DNA of 64,000 nucleotides. Origin: Burkholderiaceae bacterium. GTDB taxonomy: Bacteria > Pseudomonadota > Gammaproteobacteria > Burkholderiales > Burkholderiaceae_C. A program made the position numbers and the translations under genes. Below, piece by piece: positions 53,928 to 62,248 of this stretch. The notes under the pieces are model-generated. The model made no database searches and was not told where the DNA came from. It worked only from the letters and a program-made list of their open reading frames with translations. The stretch's first letter is position 1; each line of letters starts with the position of its first letter. The stretch spans positions 1 to 64,000 of the forward strand of contig JAEUOU010000005.1 of NCBI GenBank assembly GCA_016790575.1, read 5' to 3'.

Positions 53928-55835
53928 TTATGTCTTCAGTAGCAAATCCGACGCCGCCTTTTGACCAAAGGCATAAAGGGACATCAGACCAAGATCAATG
54001 TTGCCGCGGGCACGCACCGCCACGGACCCCGATTCCATCTCTTTCGCTCCAACGACAAGGATATAGGGCACCTTCCGTAACGAGTGCTCCCGTATTTTAT
54101 ACGTGATTTTCTCGTTCCGGAGGTCGCACGCCACCCTAAGCCCTTGATTCTGCAACGTTTTCACCACGTTTTGAACATATTCACCCTGCGCATCGGTAAT
54201 GTTCAACACAACAACCTGTACCGGAGCAAGCCACAAAGGCAACGCCCCGGCATGCTGCTCGATAAGAATTCCAATGAATCGCTCAAGGCTACCGACAATC
54301 GCGCGGTGCAGCAAAATGGGTCGATGACGCGCTCCGTCTTCACCGACAAACTCAGCATCCAGACGCTCGGGCAAGTTGGGGTCGACCTGGATCGTGCCGC
54401 ACTGCCAAGGGCGACCGAGCGCATCCTTCAGTGTGTATTCGATCTTGGGTCCATAGAAGGCCCCCTCTCCCGGCAGATACTCGAATTCGCACCCTGAAGC
54501 TTTCAACCCATTGGCCAACGCTGCTTCCGCCCGGTCCCAGCTTTCGTCGCTGCCAATGCGTTTTTCCGGCCGGGTGGAAAGCTTGTAGATGATGTCGGTG
54601 AAGCCGAAATCCTTGTAGACCTTTTGCAAGAGCGTAGTGAAAGCCACCACCTCGGACTGAATCTGGTCCTCAGTGCAAAAAATGTGGCCGTCGTCCTGCG
54701 TAAATGCCCGCACGCGCATGATGCCATGCAAACCACCTGAAGGTTCATTGCGGTGGCACTGCCCAAATTCGCCAAACCGCAACGGCAGGTCCCGGTAACT
54801 CTTGATACCCTGTTTGAAAATGATGATGTGACCCGGACAGTTCATCGGCTTGAGCGCGTAGTCGCGCTTCTCGGATTCGGTCACAAACATGTTCTCCCGG
54901 TACTTGTCCCAGTGGCCGGTCTTCTCCCAGAGCCCCTGGTCGAGGATCTGCGGGCCTTTGACCTCCTGGTAGCCGTTCTCGCGATAGACACGGCGCATGT
55001 ACTGTTCGACCTCTTGCCAGACCGTCCAGCCTTTAGGATGCCAGAACACCGTGCCAGGCGAGTGCTCGTCGATGTGGAACAGATCCAGTTCCCGGCCTAA
55101 TCGCCGGTGATCGCGCTTCTCAGCCTCTTCCAGCATGGTCAGGTACTGCTGTAGCTCATCCTTGCTGGCCCAGGCGGTGCCGTAGATGCGTTGCAGCATC
55201 TCGTTGCGGTGGTCGCCACGCCAGTAGGCACCAGCCACCTTCATTAGCTTGAAGTGCTTGAGCTTGCCCGTGCTGGGAACATGGGGGCCGCGGCACAGGT
55301 CTTCAAACTTGCCTTCGCGGTAGAGCGACACATCCTCGTTGTTCGGGATGCTGGCGATGATCTCGGCCTTGTAGTGTTCCCCGAGACCCTTGAAGTAAGC
55401 CACTGCCTCGTCGCGCGGAAGAACGCGGCGCAAAACCGGCTCATCCTTGTTCGCCAGTTCGGTCATCTTCTTCTCGATGGATGTCAGGTCTTCGGGCGTG
55501 AAAGGTCGCTTGTAAGAGAAATCGTAGTAGAACCCGTTCTCGATTACCGGTCCGATGGTGACCTGCGCTTCGGGAAAAAGCTCCTTGACCGCATAAGCGA
55601 GCAGGTGAGCGGTGGAATGCCGAATGACGTCAAGGCCGTCTGCGTCCCTCGCAGTAATGATGGACAGTGGACTGTCAACCGCAATCACGAAGCTGGTATC
55701 CACCACTTTACCGTTGATCTTGCCAGCCAACGCCGCCTTGGCGAGCCCCGAGCCTATGGAGGCCGCGACTTCGGCAACGGTCACCGGGCCCGGATACTGT
55801 CTCAGGGAACCGTCGGGAAGCGTAATGTTGAGCAT
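53928..55835 (-). CDS. thrS: Threonine-tRNA ligase
   Basis: A 635-residue class II synthetase. TGS domain ([20 protein letters not shown]), editing domain with [17 protein letters not shown] and the C-x2-HxxH-type [20 protein letters not shown] part, catalytic core ([34 protein letters not shown]) and C-terminal anticodon-binding domain. The start at 55835 matches the TGS domain; a longer upstream frame exists but crosses a terminator hairpin. First gene of the thrS-to-tRNA-Pro block. Confidence 0.98.
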   Translation of the reverse strand: MLNITLPDGSLRQYPGPVTVAEVAASIGSGLAKAALAGKINGKVVDTSFVIAVDSPLSIITARDADGLDVIRHSTAHLLAYAVKELFPEAQVTIGPVIENGFYYDFSYKRPFTPEDLTSIEKKMTELANKDEPVLRRVLPRDEAVAYFKGLGEHYKAEIIASIPNNEDVSLYREGKFEDLCRGPHVPSTGKLKHFKLMKVAGAYWRGDHRNEMLQRIYGTAWASKDELQQYLTMLEEAEKRDHRRLGRELDLFHIDEHSPGTVFWHPKGWTVWQEVEQYMRRVYRENGYQEVKGPQILDQGLWEKTGHWDKYRENMFVTESEKRDYALKPMNCPGHIIIFKQGIKSYRDLPLRFGEFGQCHRNEPSGGLHGIMRVRAFTQDDGHIFCTEDQIQSEVVAFTTLLQKVYKDFGFTDIIYKLSTRPEKRIGSDESWDRAEAALANGLKASGCEFEYLPGEGAFYGPKIEYTLKDALGRPWQCGTIQVDPNLPERLDAEFVGEDGARHRPILLHRAIVGSLERFIGILIEQHAGALPLWLAPVQVVVLNITDAQGEYVQNVVKTLQNQGLRVACDLRNEKITYKIREHSLRKVPYILVVGAKEMESGSVAVRARGNIDLGLMSLYAFGQKAASDLLLKT

Positions 55836-55851
55836 GGAAACCCCAGGAAAC

Positions 55852-55875
55852 AAAAAAAACGCGGCTGTGGCCGCG
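55852..55875 (-). terminator. Terminator hairpin in the thrS leader (candidate attenuator)
   Basis: On the minus strand CGCGGC-CACA-GCCGCG is directly followed by eight T residues, and the thrS ATG lies 17 bp beyond. Placed between the upstream promoter region and the gene, it could abort thrS transcription unless an alternative structure forms. No leader peptide or T-box motif was recognised. Confidence 0.65.
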
Positions 55876-56011
55876 CTGGAGGGAAGAAAAATGAGGCAGG
55901 CGCGATCTGCTGACCTCACAAGGCCGAGGAGATGTTCTCCGTAGTTCGCGGTGTCATAACCAAGGTGCCTTTCTCGCTCTTTTTCTCTTCACAGTCGATC
56001 GATTTTCCCAC

Positions 56012-56039
56012 AAAAAAGCCCGGGCAAAGCCCGGGCTTG
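56012..56039 (-). terminator. Rho-independent terminator of aceA
   Basis: On the minus strand AAGCCCGGGC, loop, GCCCGGGCTT is followed by TTTTG, about 40 bp after the aceA stop. Confidence 0.9.
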
Positions 56040-56078
56040 TCGTCTCTGCGGCCACCTGGGCCACGGAGGAGGGTCAGA

Positions 56079-57407
56079 TCAGTGGAACTGCTCTTCTTCG
56101 GTGGAACCCGTCAGGGCCTTCACAGAGGACGAGCCGCCCTGAATCACGGTGGTCACATCGTCAAAGTAGCCTGCGCCGACTTCCTGCTGGTGCGACACGA
56201 AGGTGTAGCCCTTTTCACGTGCGGCAAACTCAGGCTCTTGCACCATTTCGGTGTAGTGCTTCATGCCTTCGCCGCGTGCGTAGGCGTGGGCAAACTGGAA
56301 GGTGTTGAACCAGTTGATGTGGATACCGGCCAAGGTGATGAACTGGTACTTGTAGCCGAGTGCCGACAGATCTTCCTGGAAAGCGGCGATCTGGCTGTCG
56401 TTGAGGTTCTTCTTCCAGTTGAACGACGGCGAGCAGTTGTAAGACAGCAGTTTTCCGGGGCATGCTGCATGCACCGCCTGCGCGAACTCCCGAGCGAACC
56501 CGATGTCGGGCACACCCGTTTCGCACCATACGAGGTCGGCATAGGGCGCGTAAGCGACGCCACGGCTGATGGCCTGCTCCAGGCCGTTCTTGACACGGTA
56601 GAAACCTTCCTGGGTGCGCTCGCCTGTGAGGAAAGGCTTGTCGTTGGCATCATGGTCCGACGTGATCAGATTGGCGGCTTCGGCATCGGTGCGCGCCAAC
56701 ACGATGGTTGGCACGCCCATCACGTCAGCGGCAAAACGGGCGGCGATCAGTTTCTCGCAGGCCTCTTGCGTCGGAACCAGCACTTTGCCACCCATGTGCC
56801 CGCACTTCTTGACAGCCGCGAGCTGGTCTTCGAAATGCACACCGGCCGCACCGGCGGCGATCATGTTCTTCATCAGCTCGAAGGCGTTCAGCACGCCACC
56901 GAAGCCGGCTTCAGCGTCGGCCACGATGGGCAGGAAGTAGTCGATGAAGTCCTTGCTGCCCGGTTCGATACCGCGGCTCCACTGGATTTCGTCTGCACGC
57001 TTGAACGTGTTGTTGATGCGACGAACCATCGTCGGCACCGAGTCGTAGGCGTACAGCGACTGGTCCGGATACATGGTCTCGCTGGTGTTGCCGTCCGCCG
57101 CTACCTGCCACCCGGACAGGTAGACCGCCTCCAGGCCTGCTTTGGCCTGTTGCATGGCCTGCCCGGCGGTAATCGCACCAAACGCGTTCACGTAGCCTTT
57201 CTTGGCGCCGCCGTTGACCTTTTCCCACAACTTCTCGGCACCACGCTGGGCAAGCGTGTACTCGGGCTGCAGGCTGCCGCGCAGGCGAACCACGTCGGCA
57301 GCGGAATAGCCGCGCTTGACCAGCTTCCAACGGGGATTGGTCGCCCAATCTTTTTCCAGCGCGGCGATTTGTTCGGCGCGGCTCAAAGGGGTGGATTTTT
57401 GCGTCAT
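56079..57407 (-). CDS. aceA: Isocitrate lyase
   Basis: A 442-residue enzyme starting [21 protein letters not shown]. The active-site signature is [14 protein letters not shown], with [29 protein letters not shown] and [15 protein letters not shown]. It splits isocitrate to glyoxylate and succinate for growth on acetate or fatty acids. A strong Shine-Dalgarno (CTTGGAGG) lies 7 bp before the ATG. No malate synthase is adjacent. The 270-bp AT-rich upstream region has several inverted and direct repeats, suggesting regulated transcription. Confidence 0.97.
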   Translation of the reverse strand: MTQKSTPLSRAEQIAALEKDWATNPRWKLVKRGYSAADVVRLRGSLQPEYTLAQRGAEKLWEKVNGGAKKGYVNAFGAITAGQAMQQAKAGLEAVYLSGWQVAADGNTSETMYPDQSLYAYDSVPTMVRRINNTFKRADEIQWSRGIEPGSKDFIDYFLPIVADAEAGFGGVLNAFELMKNMIAAGAAGVHFEDQLAAVKKCGHMGGKVLVPTQEACEKLIAARFAADVMGVPTIVLARTDAEAANLITSDHDANDKPFLTGERTQEGFYRVKNGLEQAISRGVAYAPYADLVWCETGVPDIGFAREFAQAVHAACPGKLLSYNCSPSFNWKKNLNDSQIAAFQEDLSALGYKYQFITLAGIHINWFNTFQFAHAYARGEGMKHYTEMVQEPEFAAREKGYTFVSHQQEVGAGYFDDVTTVIQGGSSSVKALTGSTEEEQFH

Positions 57408-57486
57408 GAAAACCTCCAAGGGTTGAGTTGAAACTGTTTCGGCCTGCCTACTCTTGCAAGCCCGATACCAACCCCTTTACTTTAAC

Positions 57487-57528
57487 TCTTCTATAAGACT
57501 TATGACAACTCTTATGTCTTATAGAAGA
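57487..57528. promoter_or_regulatory. 13-bp inverted repeat upstream of aceA
   Basis: TCTTCTATAAGAC (57487-57499) and GTCTTATAGAAGA (57516-57528) are perfect reverse complements separated by 16 bp that contain two CTTATG direct repeats. Each arm itself holds TCTT-N4-AAGA. It lies about 80 bp before the aceA ATG, where an operator would be expected. Confidence 0.6.
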
Positions 57529-57568
57529 CTTTTTCTAAGGTTATATAAATCAATAACTTACGCGATCT

Positions 57569-57648
57569 TTTCCGCATTGTAAAACCTCGATTTCCGTATT
57601 GAGAAAAATTGCCGCATCGCAACAAGCGCCCGTTCCACAATGCAAAAA
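57569..57648. promoter_or_regulatory. Direct repeats with IclR-like half sites upstream of aceA
   Basis: TTTCCGCATTGTAAAA (from 57569) and TTTCCGTATTGAGAAAA (from 57591) are direct repeats 22 bp apart, i.e. two helical turns. A third related box in reverse, TTTTTGCATTGTGGAACGG, lies at about 57631-57648. TTCC-N7-RAA spacing resembles binding boxes of IclR-type regulators (inference). Confidence 0.45.
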
Positions 57649-57678
57649 TACAACCATCAATCCAAAAAAACGGACGGT

Positions 57679-58089
57679 CTATATTGAATGGCGCTCCGCG
57701 ACCCAGTCCCCCCCCGCCAGTACCGGCCTGCCCTGGACATAGGTTGGGTTGATCTCGTACACGATGCACAACAAGGAGGAGCCGTGCACCACAACCGGGA
57801 TCAATCGCTTGCGGTATTCATCGCGCTGCTGAGGATAGAGCTCTTCAATTTCGTCCAGTTTTGCTTCCAGCTCTGCGGTGATGGCATACACCTCGCCATG
57901 CACCTGCCCGCCCCCATCCAGCAAAAGCCCCGGGTAGGCGCCGAGATGAAAAAGCGTCCCGCGCACTTGGGCGGGGCCGACAAACAACGGCGCCGGAGCC
58001 AGTCGGGTGATGTCGTTGTCATCACCGCAGCGCAGGGTTCCATAGACGAACACGTGGCGGCAGTCGGGCGCGGCGGTTTCCTGGTGCAT
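57679..58089 (-). CDS. Gamma-glutamylcyclotransferase-like (AIG2/GGCT) protein
   Basis: A 136-residue protein with the GGCT signature FVYGTLRCGD near the N-terminus, GTLFHLGAYPGLLLDGGGQVHGEVYAI, the catalytic-type glutamate in LDEIEELYPQ and a C-terminal VYEINPTYV. The family cyclises gamma-glutamyl amino acids or opens similar amides. Start at the ATG at 58089; a TTG three codons upstream is possible. It is divergent from the DMT gene with only 25 bp between starts. Confidence 0.85.
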   Translation of the reverse strand: MHQETAAPDCRHVFVYGTLRCGDDNDITRLAPAPLFVGPAQVRGTLFHLGAYPGLLLDGGGQVHGEVYAITAELEAKLDEIEELYPQQRDEYRKRLIPVVVHGSSLLCIVYEINPTYVQGRPVLAGGDWVAERHSI

Positions 58090-58114
58090 GATCGGCAATC
58101 CATCAGAATGGGCA

Positions 58115-59065
58115 ATGTCCTTGAGTCTAGTAAATCGAACCGTTCCCAGCAGGCCCGTAGCCTACCTGTGCCTGGGATTGAGCATGTCACTTGTAGGGAG
58201 TTACGTGGCCCTGTCGAAGCCGCTGGCGGCGGCCCTGCCCGTCTTTCTGCTGGCGTGGCTTCGCTTTGGCATCGGCGCAGTGGCCATGCTGCACTGGTTG
58301 AAGAAACCCGCCGACGAGCTGCCTATGGACGGTCAGACCCGGTTCCTGCTTTTCCTCGAATCACTGCTGGGCAACTTCCTTTTCACCCTCCTGATGATCC
58401 ATGGGGTCGCGTTGACCAACGCCGTTACGGCCGGAGTCATCATGGCCGCTATTCCGGCGATCGTTGCCTTGCTCAGCTGGGTTTTCCTGCGCGAGCAGGT
58501 CAGTTTGCGGGGATGGCTTGCGGTGGCCTTTGCGATCGCGGGTATCGCACTCATGAGCCTGACCGGAAAAACCCACGCCGCCACCGATTCGTCATCCGGC
58601 GCATCAGCGGTCTGGCTGGGGTACCTCATGTTGCTGGGGGCCGCTTTCTGCGAGGCGGCCTACTCGGTCATCGGCAAACGGCTGACCGGCCGGCTGGGCC
58701 CCCGTCGGATAACCTCGGTGATCAATCTGTGGGGTTTCGCGCTCGCCACGCCCCTGGGGCTCTATACCGCCTGGGGCTTCGACTTCGCCAGCCTCTCCAA
58801 TACCACCTGGGCCCTGCTCCTCTTCTACTCGCTGGCGGCCTGCATGTGGACTGTCTGGTTATGGATGACCGGCCTCCGCTCGGTCCCGGCCGCGCAGGCC
58901 GGCATTTTTACCGTGTTCCTGCCTATCAGCGCTGCGCTGACCGGGGTGGTTTTCCTGGGCGAAAGCCTCCAGGGCGTTCAATGGGCCGCTTTCGCCCTCG
59001 CACTGACCGGCGTGTTGCTGGCCACGGCGCCAGTACGCGCGGCAAACACCTCACAGCAACGATGA
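58115..59065 (+). CDS. EamA/DMT family transporter
   Basis: A 316-residue ten-helix drug/metabolite transporter: RPVAYLCLGLSMSLVGSYVAL, PVFLLAWLRFGIGAVAML, AVTAGVIMAAIPAIVALLSW, and a second EamA half ending FTVFLPISAALTGVVFLGES. Substrate unknown. The start at 58115 avoids overlap with the divergent GGCT gene; an upstream ATG at 58088 is also open. Its last 15 bp overlap the 3' end of the rraA gene on the other strand. Confidence 0.9.
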   Translation: MSLSLVNRTVPSRPVAYLCLGLSMSLVGSYVALSKPLAAALPVFLLAWLRFGIGAVAMLHWLKKPADELPMDGQTRFLLFLESLLGNFLFTLLMIHGVALTNAVTAGVIMAAIPAIVALLSWVFLREQVSLRGWLAVAFAIAGIALMSLTGKTHAATDSSSGASAVWLGYLMLLGAAFCEAAYSVIGKRLTGRLGPRRITSVINLWGFALATPLGLYTAWGFDFASLSNTTWALLLFYSLAACMWTVWLWMTGLRSVPAAQAGIFTVFLPISAALTGVVFLGESLQGVQWAAFALALTGVLLATAPVRAANTSQQR

Positions 59066-59548
59066 GGCACTGACCACCATGCCATCGGCGTCCGCATACA
59101 GCCAGTCGCCCGGTCGCAGCCAGACACCCTGCACCTGAATCGGCACATCCCGCTGACCCTCCTGACGCTTCTCTGTCGGAAGAGGCATCGACGCCAACGC
59201 CCGGATGCCGACAGGCTGCCCCGCCAGTTCGGCAACATCGCGAACGCACCCATCAATCACCACACCAGCCCAACCGTTGCGGGCGGCAGCCTGCCCCAGA
59301 TTCCCGCCCAGGAGGGCGCGCCGCAGCGACCCCCCACCATCGACAACCAGAACGCGTCCCTCGCCGGGTGAATCCACGGCGGCCTTCACCCAACTGTTGT
59401 CCTCGAAACACTTCACGGTCACCACGGGCCCGCAGAACTGGTGCACCCCACCGAAATCCCGGAAAACCGGTGGCAGAACCCGGAATGCCCCACTCGCATC
59501 GTTCTTGTAGGCATCACAGAAATCACAGGTCGAAAACTTCAAAGCCAT
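59051..59548 (-). CDS. rraA: RraA family protein (RNase E inhibitor / HMG aldolase fold)
   Basis: A 165-residue protein: MALKFSTCDFCDAYKNDAS, RVLVVDGGGSLRRALLGGNLGQ, GWAGVVIDGCVRDVAELAG and PGDWLYADADGMVV. The RraA fold occurs both in regulators of RNase E and in 4-hydroxy-4-methyl-2-oxoglutarate aldolases. The GGN-LG and RD residues of the aldolase subgroup are present. Exact role is not decided by sequence. Confidence 0.9.
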   Translation of the reverse strand: MALKFSTCDFCDAYKNDASGAFRVLPPVFRDFGGVHQFCGPVVTVKCFEDNSWVKAAVDSPGEGRVLVVDGGGSLRRALLGGNLGQAAARNGWAGVVIDGCVRDVAELAGQPVGIRALASMPLPTEKRQEGQRDVPIQVQGVWLRPGDWLYADADGMVVSASSLL

Positions 59549-59719
59549 CGTCAACTCCAATCGATCCAAACCAAAACGGGCCGCCATATCACGCGACATG
59601 GTGCAATTGTCCACCGCACAAAGCCCCGCTGCGAGCGGTGATGGGCCCAAGGCAATGGTCGCCCTGCAGAAAGATGAGCAAAAGAGCAACGAAAAGCGCC
59701 GAAAAAGCGCTCAGCGCCC

Positions 59720-59748
59720 TTGGAAACCACTGTGAAAGTCGGTAGCAT
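59720..59748 (+). promoter_or_regulatory. Candidate promoter of the H1-like/SWIB gene
   Basis: TTGGAA (59720-59725), 17-bp spacer, TAGCAT (59743-59748), 72 bp before the ATG at 59821. The rest of the 272-bp gap between this gene and rraA shows no other element. Confidence 0.45.
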
Positions 59749-59820
59749 GACCGCACCCTGTAACGCGCTTCTGTTGCAGGCACCCATTTGATCCACTCCG
59801 ACTCAAGAGGACTGACAGAC

Positions 59821-60336
59821 ATGGCAACTGCAAAGAAAGCTCCGGCCAAGGCGGCCGCACCGGCCAAGAAGGCTGCCGCACCGGCGAAGGCTGCCGCACC
59901 GGCGAAGAAGGCTGCACCGGCCAAGAAGGCTGCGGCGCCCGCGAAGAAGGCGGCTGCACCGGCCAAGAAAGCTGCTGCTCCCGCCAAGAAGGCTGCAGCT
60001 CCCGCCAAGAAGGCTGCAGCTCCTGCCAAGAAAGCTGCAGCCCCCGCGAAGAAAGCAGCCGCTCCTGCCAAGAAGGCCGCAGCCAAACGCTCCCCCAACG
60101 CTGCCTTCATGAAGGCCATGACCCCCAGCGACGCGCTGGCCGCGATCATCGGCAAAGGACCGTATCCGCGCACCGAAGTGACCAAGCGGGTGTGGGAATA
60201 CATCAAGAAGAACAAACTTCAGGATGAAGTCAACAAGCGCATGATCAACGCCGACGCCAAGCTGAAGGAAATTTTCAAGAAGGCGCAGGCGTCGATGTTC
60301 GAAATGACAAAGATGATCAACGCCCACCTCAAGTGA
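59821..60336 (+). CDS. Histone H1-like AAKK-repeat protein fused to a SWIB/MDM2 domain
   Basis: A 171-residue protein. Residues 1-90 are almost only Ala, Lys and Pro in tandem units of AAAPAKK, like eukaryotic H1 tails and bacterial H1-like proteins. Residues 92-171 form a SWIB domain (NAAFMKAMTPSDALAAIIG, RTEVTKRVWEYIKKNKLQDE, MFEMTKMINAHLK). SWIB domains are otherwise known from chlamydiae and eukaryotic chromatin remodellers. A DNA-compacting role is likely from the basic tail. Shine-Dalgarno AAGAGGA precedes the ATG. The repeat tract probably varies in length between strains. Confidence 0.9.
   Translation: MATAKKAPAKAAAPAKKAAAPAKAAAPAKKAAPAKKAAAPAKKAAAPAKKAAAPAKKAAAPAKKAAAPAKKAAAPAKKAAAPAKKAAAKRSPNAAFMKAMTPSDALAAIIGKGPYPRTEVTKRVWEYIKKNKLQDEVNKRMINADAKLKEIFKKAQASMFEMTKMINAHLK
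59880..60075 (+). repeat. Tandem codon repeat tract in the H1-like gene
   Basis: About nine imperfect units of 18-21 bp, such as GCTCCTGCCAAGAAGGCTGC, encoding AAAPAKK. Codon choice drifts between units (GCG/GCC/GCT), so it is an old tract rather than a recent perfect amplification. It is coding, not a CRISPR or satellite. Confidence 0.9.
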
Positions 60337-60372
60337 GCCTGTCTCGCCCGGGGCATCAACGCCCGGGTCGTC

Positions 60373-60398
60373 AAAAAGCCGGTTTCGACCGGCTTTTT
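60373..60398. terminator. Rho-independent terminator after the H1-like/SWIB gene
   Basis: AAAAAGCCGGT, loop TTCG, ACCGGCTTTTT. Another stem (CCCGGGGCATCAACGCCCGGG) lies just before it. Symmetry allows use by both converging genes. Confidence 0.92.
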
Positions 60399-60409
60399 CG
60401 ATTTTTCAG

Positions 60410-60470
60410 GCCCAAAAGGCCAATACCCAGCGAAAAAACGTCACTTCAAGCTATCATTTTTGAAGTGACG
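60410..60470 (-). repeat. Dispersed 50-bp repeat, copy G (overlaps end of IlvB-like gene)
   Basis: On the minus strand it reads ATGATAGCTTGAAGTGACG, then TTTTTTCGCTGGGTATTGGC and CTTTTGGG. A perfect 10-bp inverted repeat, CGTCACTTCA (60439-60448) and TGAAGTGACG (60461-60470), covers its outer part and includes the last codons and stop of the IlvB-like gene. Confidence 0.72.
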
Positions 60471-62142
60471 CCTGGCGAATCGCCGACAGGGTTCCCCGCG
60501 TGGTGATCACCTCCGGATCGAGCGCGACTTCGATCAGAGTCCCGTACGGCCGCGCCAGTGCGGCGATCAGTTCGGGCTCGAACTGTTGCGTGCGGGTGAT
60601 CCGGACACCGGCGTAACCGAACGCCTGCGCCAGCGCGGCAAAGTCGGGGTTACGCAACGTGGACCCACTCACATGCAACGGGTACTCGCGCTCCTGGTGC
60701 ATGCGGATCGTGCCGTACATGCCATTGTTGAGCAGCAGGATGATGCTCCTGGCGCCATGCTGCATCGCGGTGGCCAGCTCTTGCCCGTTCATCAGAAAAT
60801 CACCGTCGCCCGCGATCGTGAAAGCCAGCCGCCCGGTCAACAAGTTGGCGGCGATCCCGGCGGGAACGCCGTAGCCCATGGCCCCGTTGGTGGGTGCCAG
60901 CTGCGTCTTGTGCCCCTTGGCGAGGCCAGCGTACCGATAGAACCGGTGCAGCCAGCTGGCGAAATTGCCTGCGCCATTGGTCAGAACGGCGTCTGCGGGC
61001 AGGTGCCGCTGCAGTGTCGCAATCAGGGCCGGCATGTCGACATCCCCCGGCAAGGACTGCGGCTGGAGGTTTCCCTCATAGTCCGCGTGGGCCTGCGCCG
61101 TCCAGTCGGCCCACGCAACGGTGGCGGGCGCGGTCAACACCTCCAGGCTGCGGGCGGCGGCGTTCATGGTCGCGCACAGGGCCAGATCGGCCTGGTAGAC
61201 GCGGCCCAGTTCTTCGGCACTGCCATGGATGTGGACCAGCTTCTGGCGCGGCCGCGGTGCCTCCAGCAGCGTATAGCCCCCGGTGGTCATCTCACCCAGG
61301 CGGGCACCCAGGGCGATCACCAGGTCGCTGTCGCGAATACGCTGCGCCAGACGGGGGTTGATGCCAATACCCACGTCGCCCGAATACTGCGGGTGGTGGT
61401 TGTCAAACAGGTCCTGGAAACGAAAGGCGTTGCCCACCGGTAGTTGCCAGTTCTCGACGAATCGCTGCAAGGCCTGAGCCGCCTGCGGCGTCCAGCCACC
61501 TCCACCGACGATCACGAAGGGGCGTTGCGCCTGCATCAGCATTTCGCGCAGCTGGCGCAGCCCCCCCGGGTCGCTCCACGCCTGCACCGGCTCCACCCGT
61601 GCCAGCGGGCTGGCTGCGACCGTCTGGGTCAACATATCCTCCGGCAGCACCAAAACCACCGGCCCGGGGCGGCCGTTCATGGCGGTGGCAAATGCGCGGG
61701 CCACATATTCAGGCAGGCGCCGTGCGTCGTCGATGCGCTCGACCCGTTTGGCGAACGCCTTGGTGCTCGGCCCGAAAAAACTCAGGAAATCAACCTCCTG
61801 AAACGCCTCCCGATCGCGCTGGTCGGACGCCACATCGCCGACAAAAAGCACCATCGGCGTGGAATCCTGAAACGCGGTGTGCACACCAATGGACGCATTG
61901 GTGGCGCCCGGTCCACGCGTCACAAAACACACCCCCGGCCGCCCGGTCAGCTTGCCCTGCGCTTCGGCCATGAACGCCGCACCGCCCTCCTGGCGGCAGG
62001 TAATGAATCGGATGCGGTCCGCATGGGCATGAAAGCCATCCAGAACCGCCAGATAGCTTTCGCCGGGGACTCCGAAAGCATGGCTGACGCCCTGGGCAAT
62101 GAGACATTCGACCAACAGGTGGCCCGCCAGTGTTTGGTTCAT
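60454..62142 (-). CDS. ThDP-dependent enzyme, acetolactate synthase large-subunit-like
   Basis: A 562-residue three-domain thiamin-diphosphate enzyme. The catalytic glutamate lies in FITCRQEGGAAFMAEA, and the ThDP-binding GDG...NN motif is IAGDGDFLMNGQELATAMQHGA followed by IILLLNNGMYGT. N- and C-terminal domains match IlvB. No regulatory small subunit (ilvN/ilvH) is adjacent, and the gene stands alone, so it may be a catabolic or benzoylformate/oxalyl-type relative. The last four codons and the stop lie in repeat copy G. Upstream region is shared with a divergent lipoprotein gene. Confidence 0.88.
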   Translation of the reverse strand: MNQTLAGHLLVECLIAQGVSHAFGVPGESYLAVLDGFHAHADRIRFITCRQEGGAAFMAEAQGKLTGRPGVCFVTRGPGATNASIGVHTAFQDSTPMVLFVGDVASDQRDREAFQEVDFLSFFGPSTKAFAKRVERIDDARRLPEYVARAFATAMNGRPGPVVLVLPEDMLTQTVAASPLARVEPVQAWSDPGGLRQLREMLMQAQRPFVIVGGGGWTPQAAQALQRFVENWQLPVGNAFRFQDLFDNHHPQYSGDVGIGINPRLAQRIRDSDLVIALGARLGEMTTGGYTLLEAPRPRQKLVHIHGSAEELGRVYQADLALCATMNAAARSLEVLTAPATVAWADWTAQAHADYEGNLQPQSLPGDVDMPALIATLQRHLPADAVLTNGAGNFASWLHRFYRYAGLAKGHKTQLAPTNGAMGYGVPAGIAANLLTGRLAFTIAGDGDFLMNGQELATAMQHGARSIILLLNNGMYGTIRMHQEREYPLHVSGSTLRNPDFAALAQAFGYAGVRITRTQQFEPELIAALARPYGTLIEVALDPEVITTRGTLSAIRQASLQK

Positions 62143-62248
62143 GTCAGGATTGTGCCGCGAGGTGAAACCGTCGGTCGACTTACAGCTGGTTACACCTCGC
62201 GGTCAGCCCGTCGCCCTCGGGCGGCGTTGTGAGATCAGGAGAATTCCC

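Noticed and set aside
55836-55919. A 28-codon N-terminal extension of thrS
   Set aside because: It would cross the terminator hairpin and precede a normal TGS-domain start with its own ATG.
59880-60075. A CRISPR-like array of short repeats
   Set aside because: The units are contiguous codon repeats without spacers, in frame inside the H1-like protein gene.
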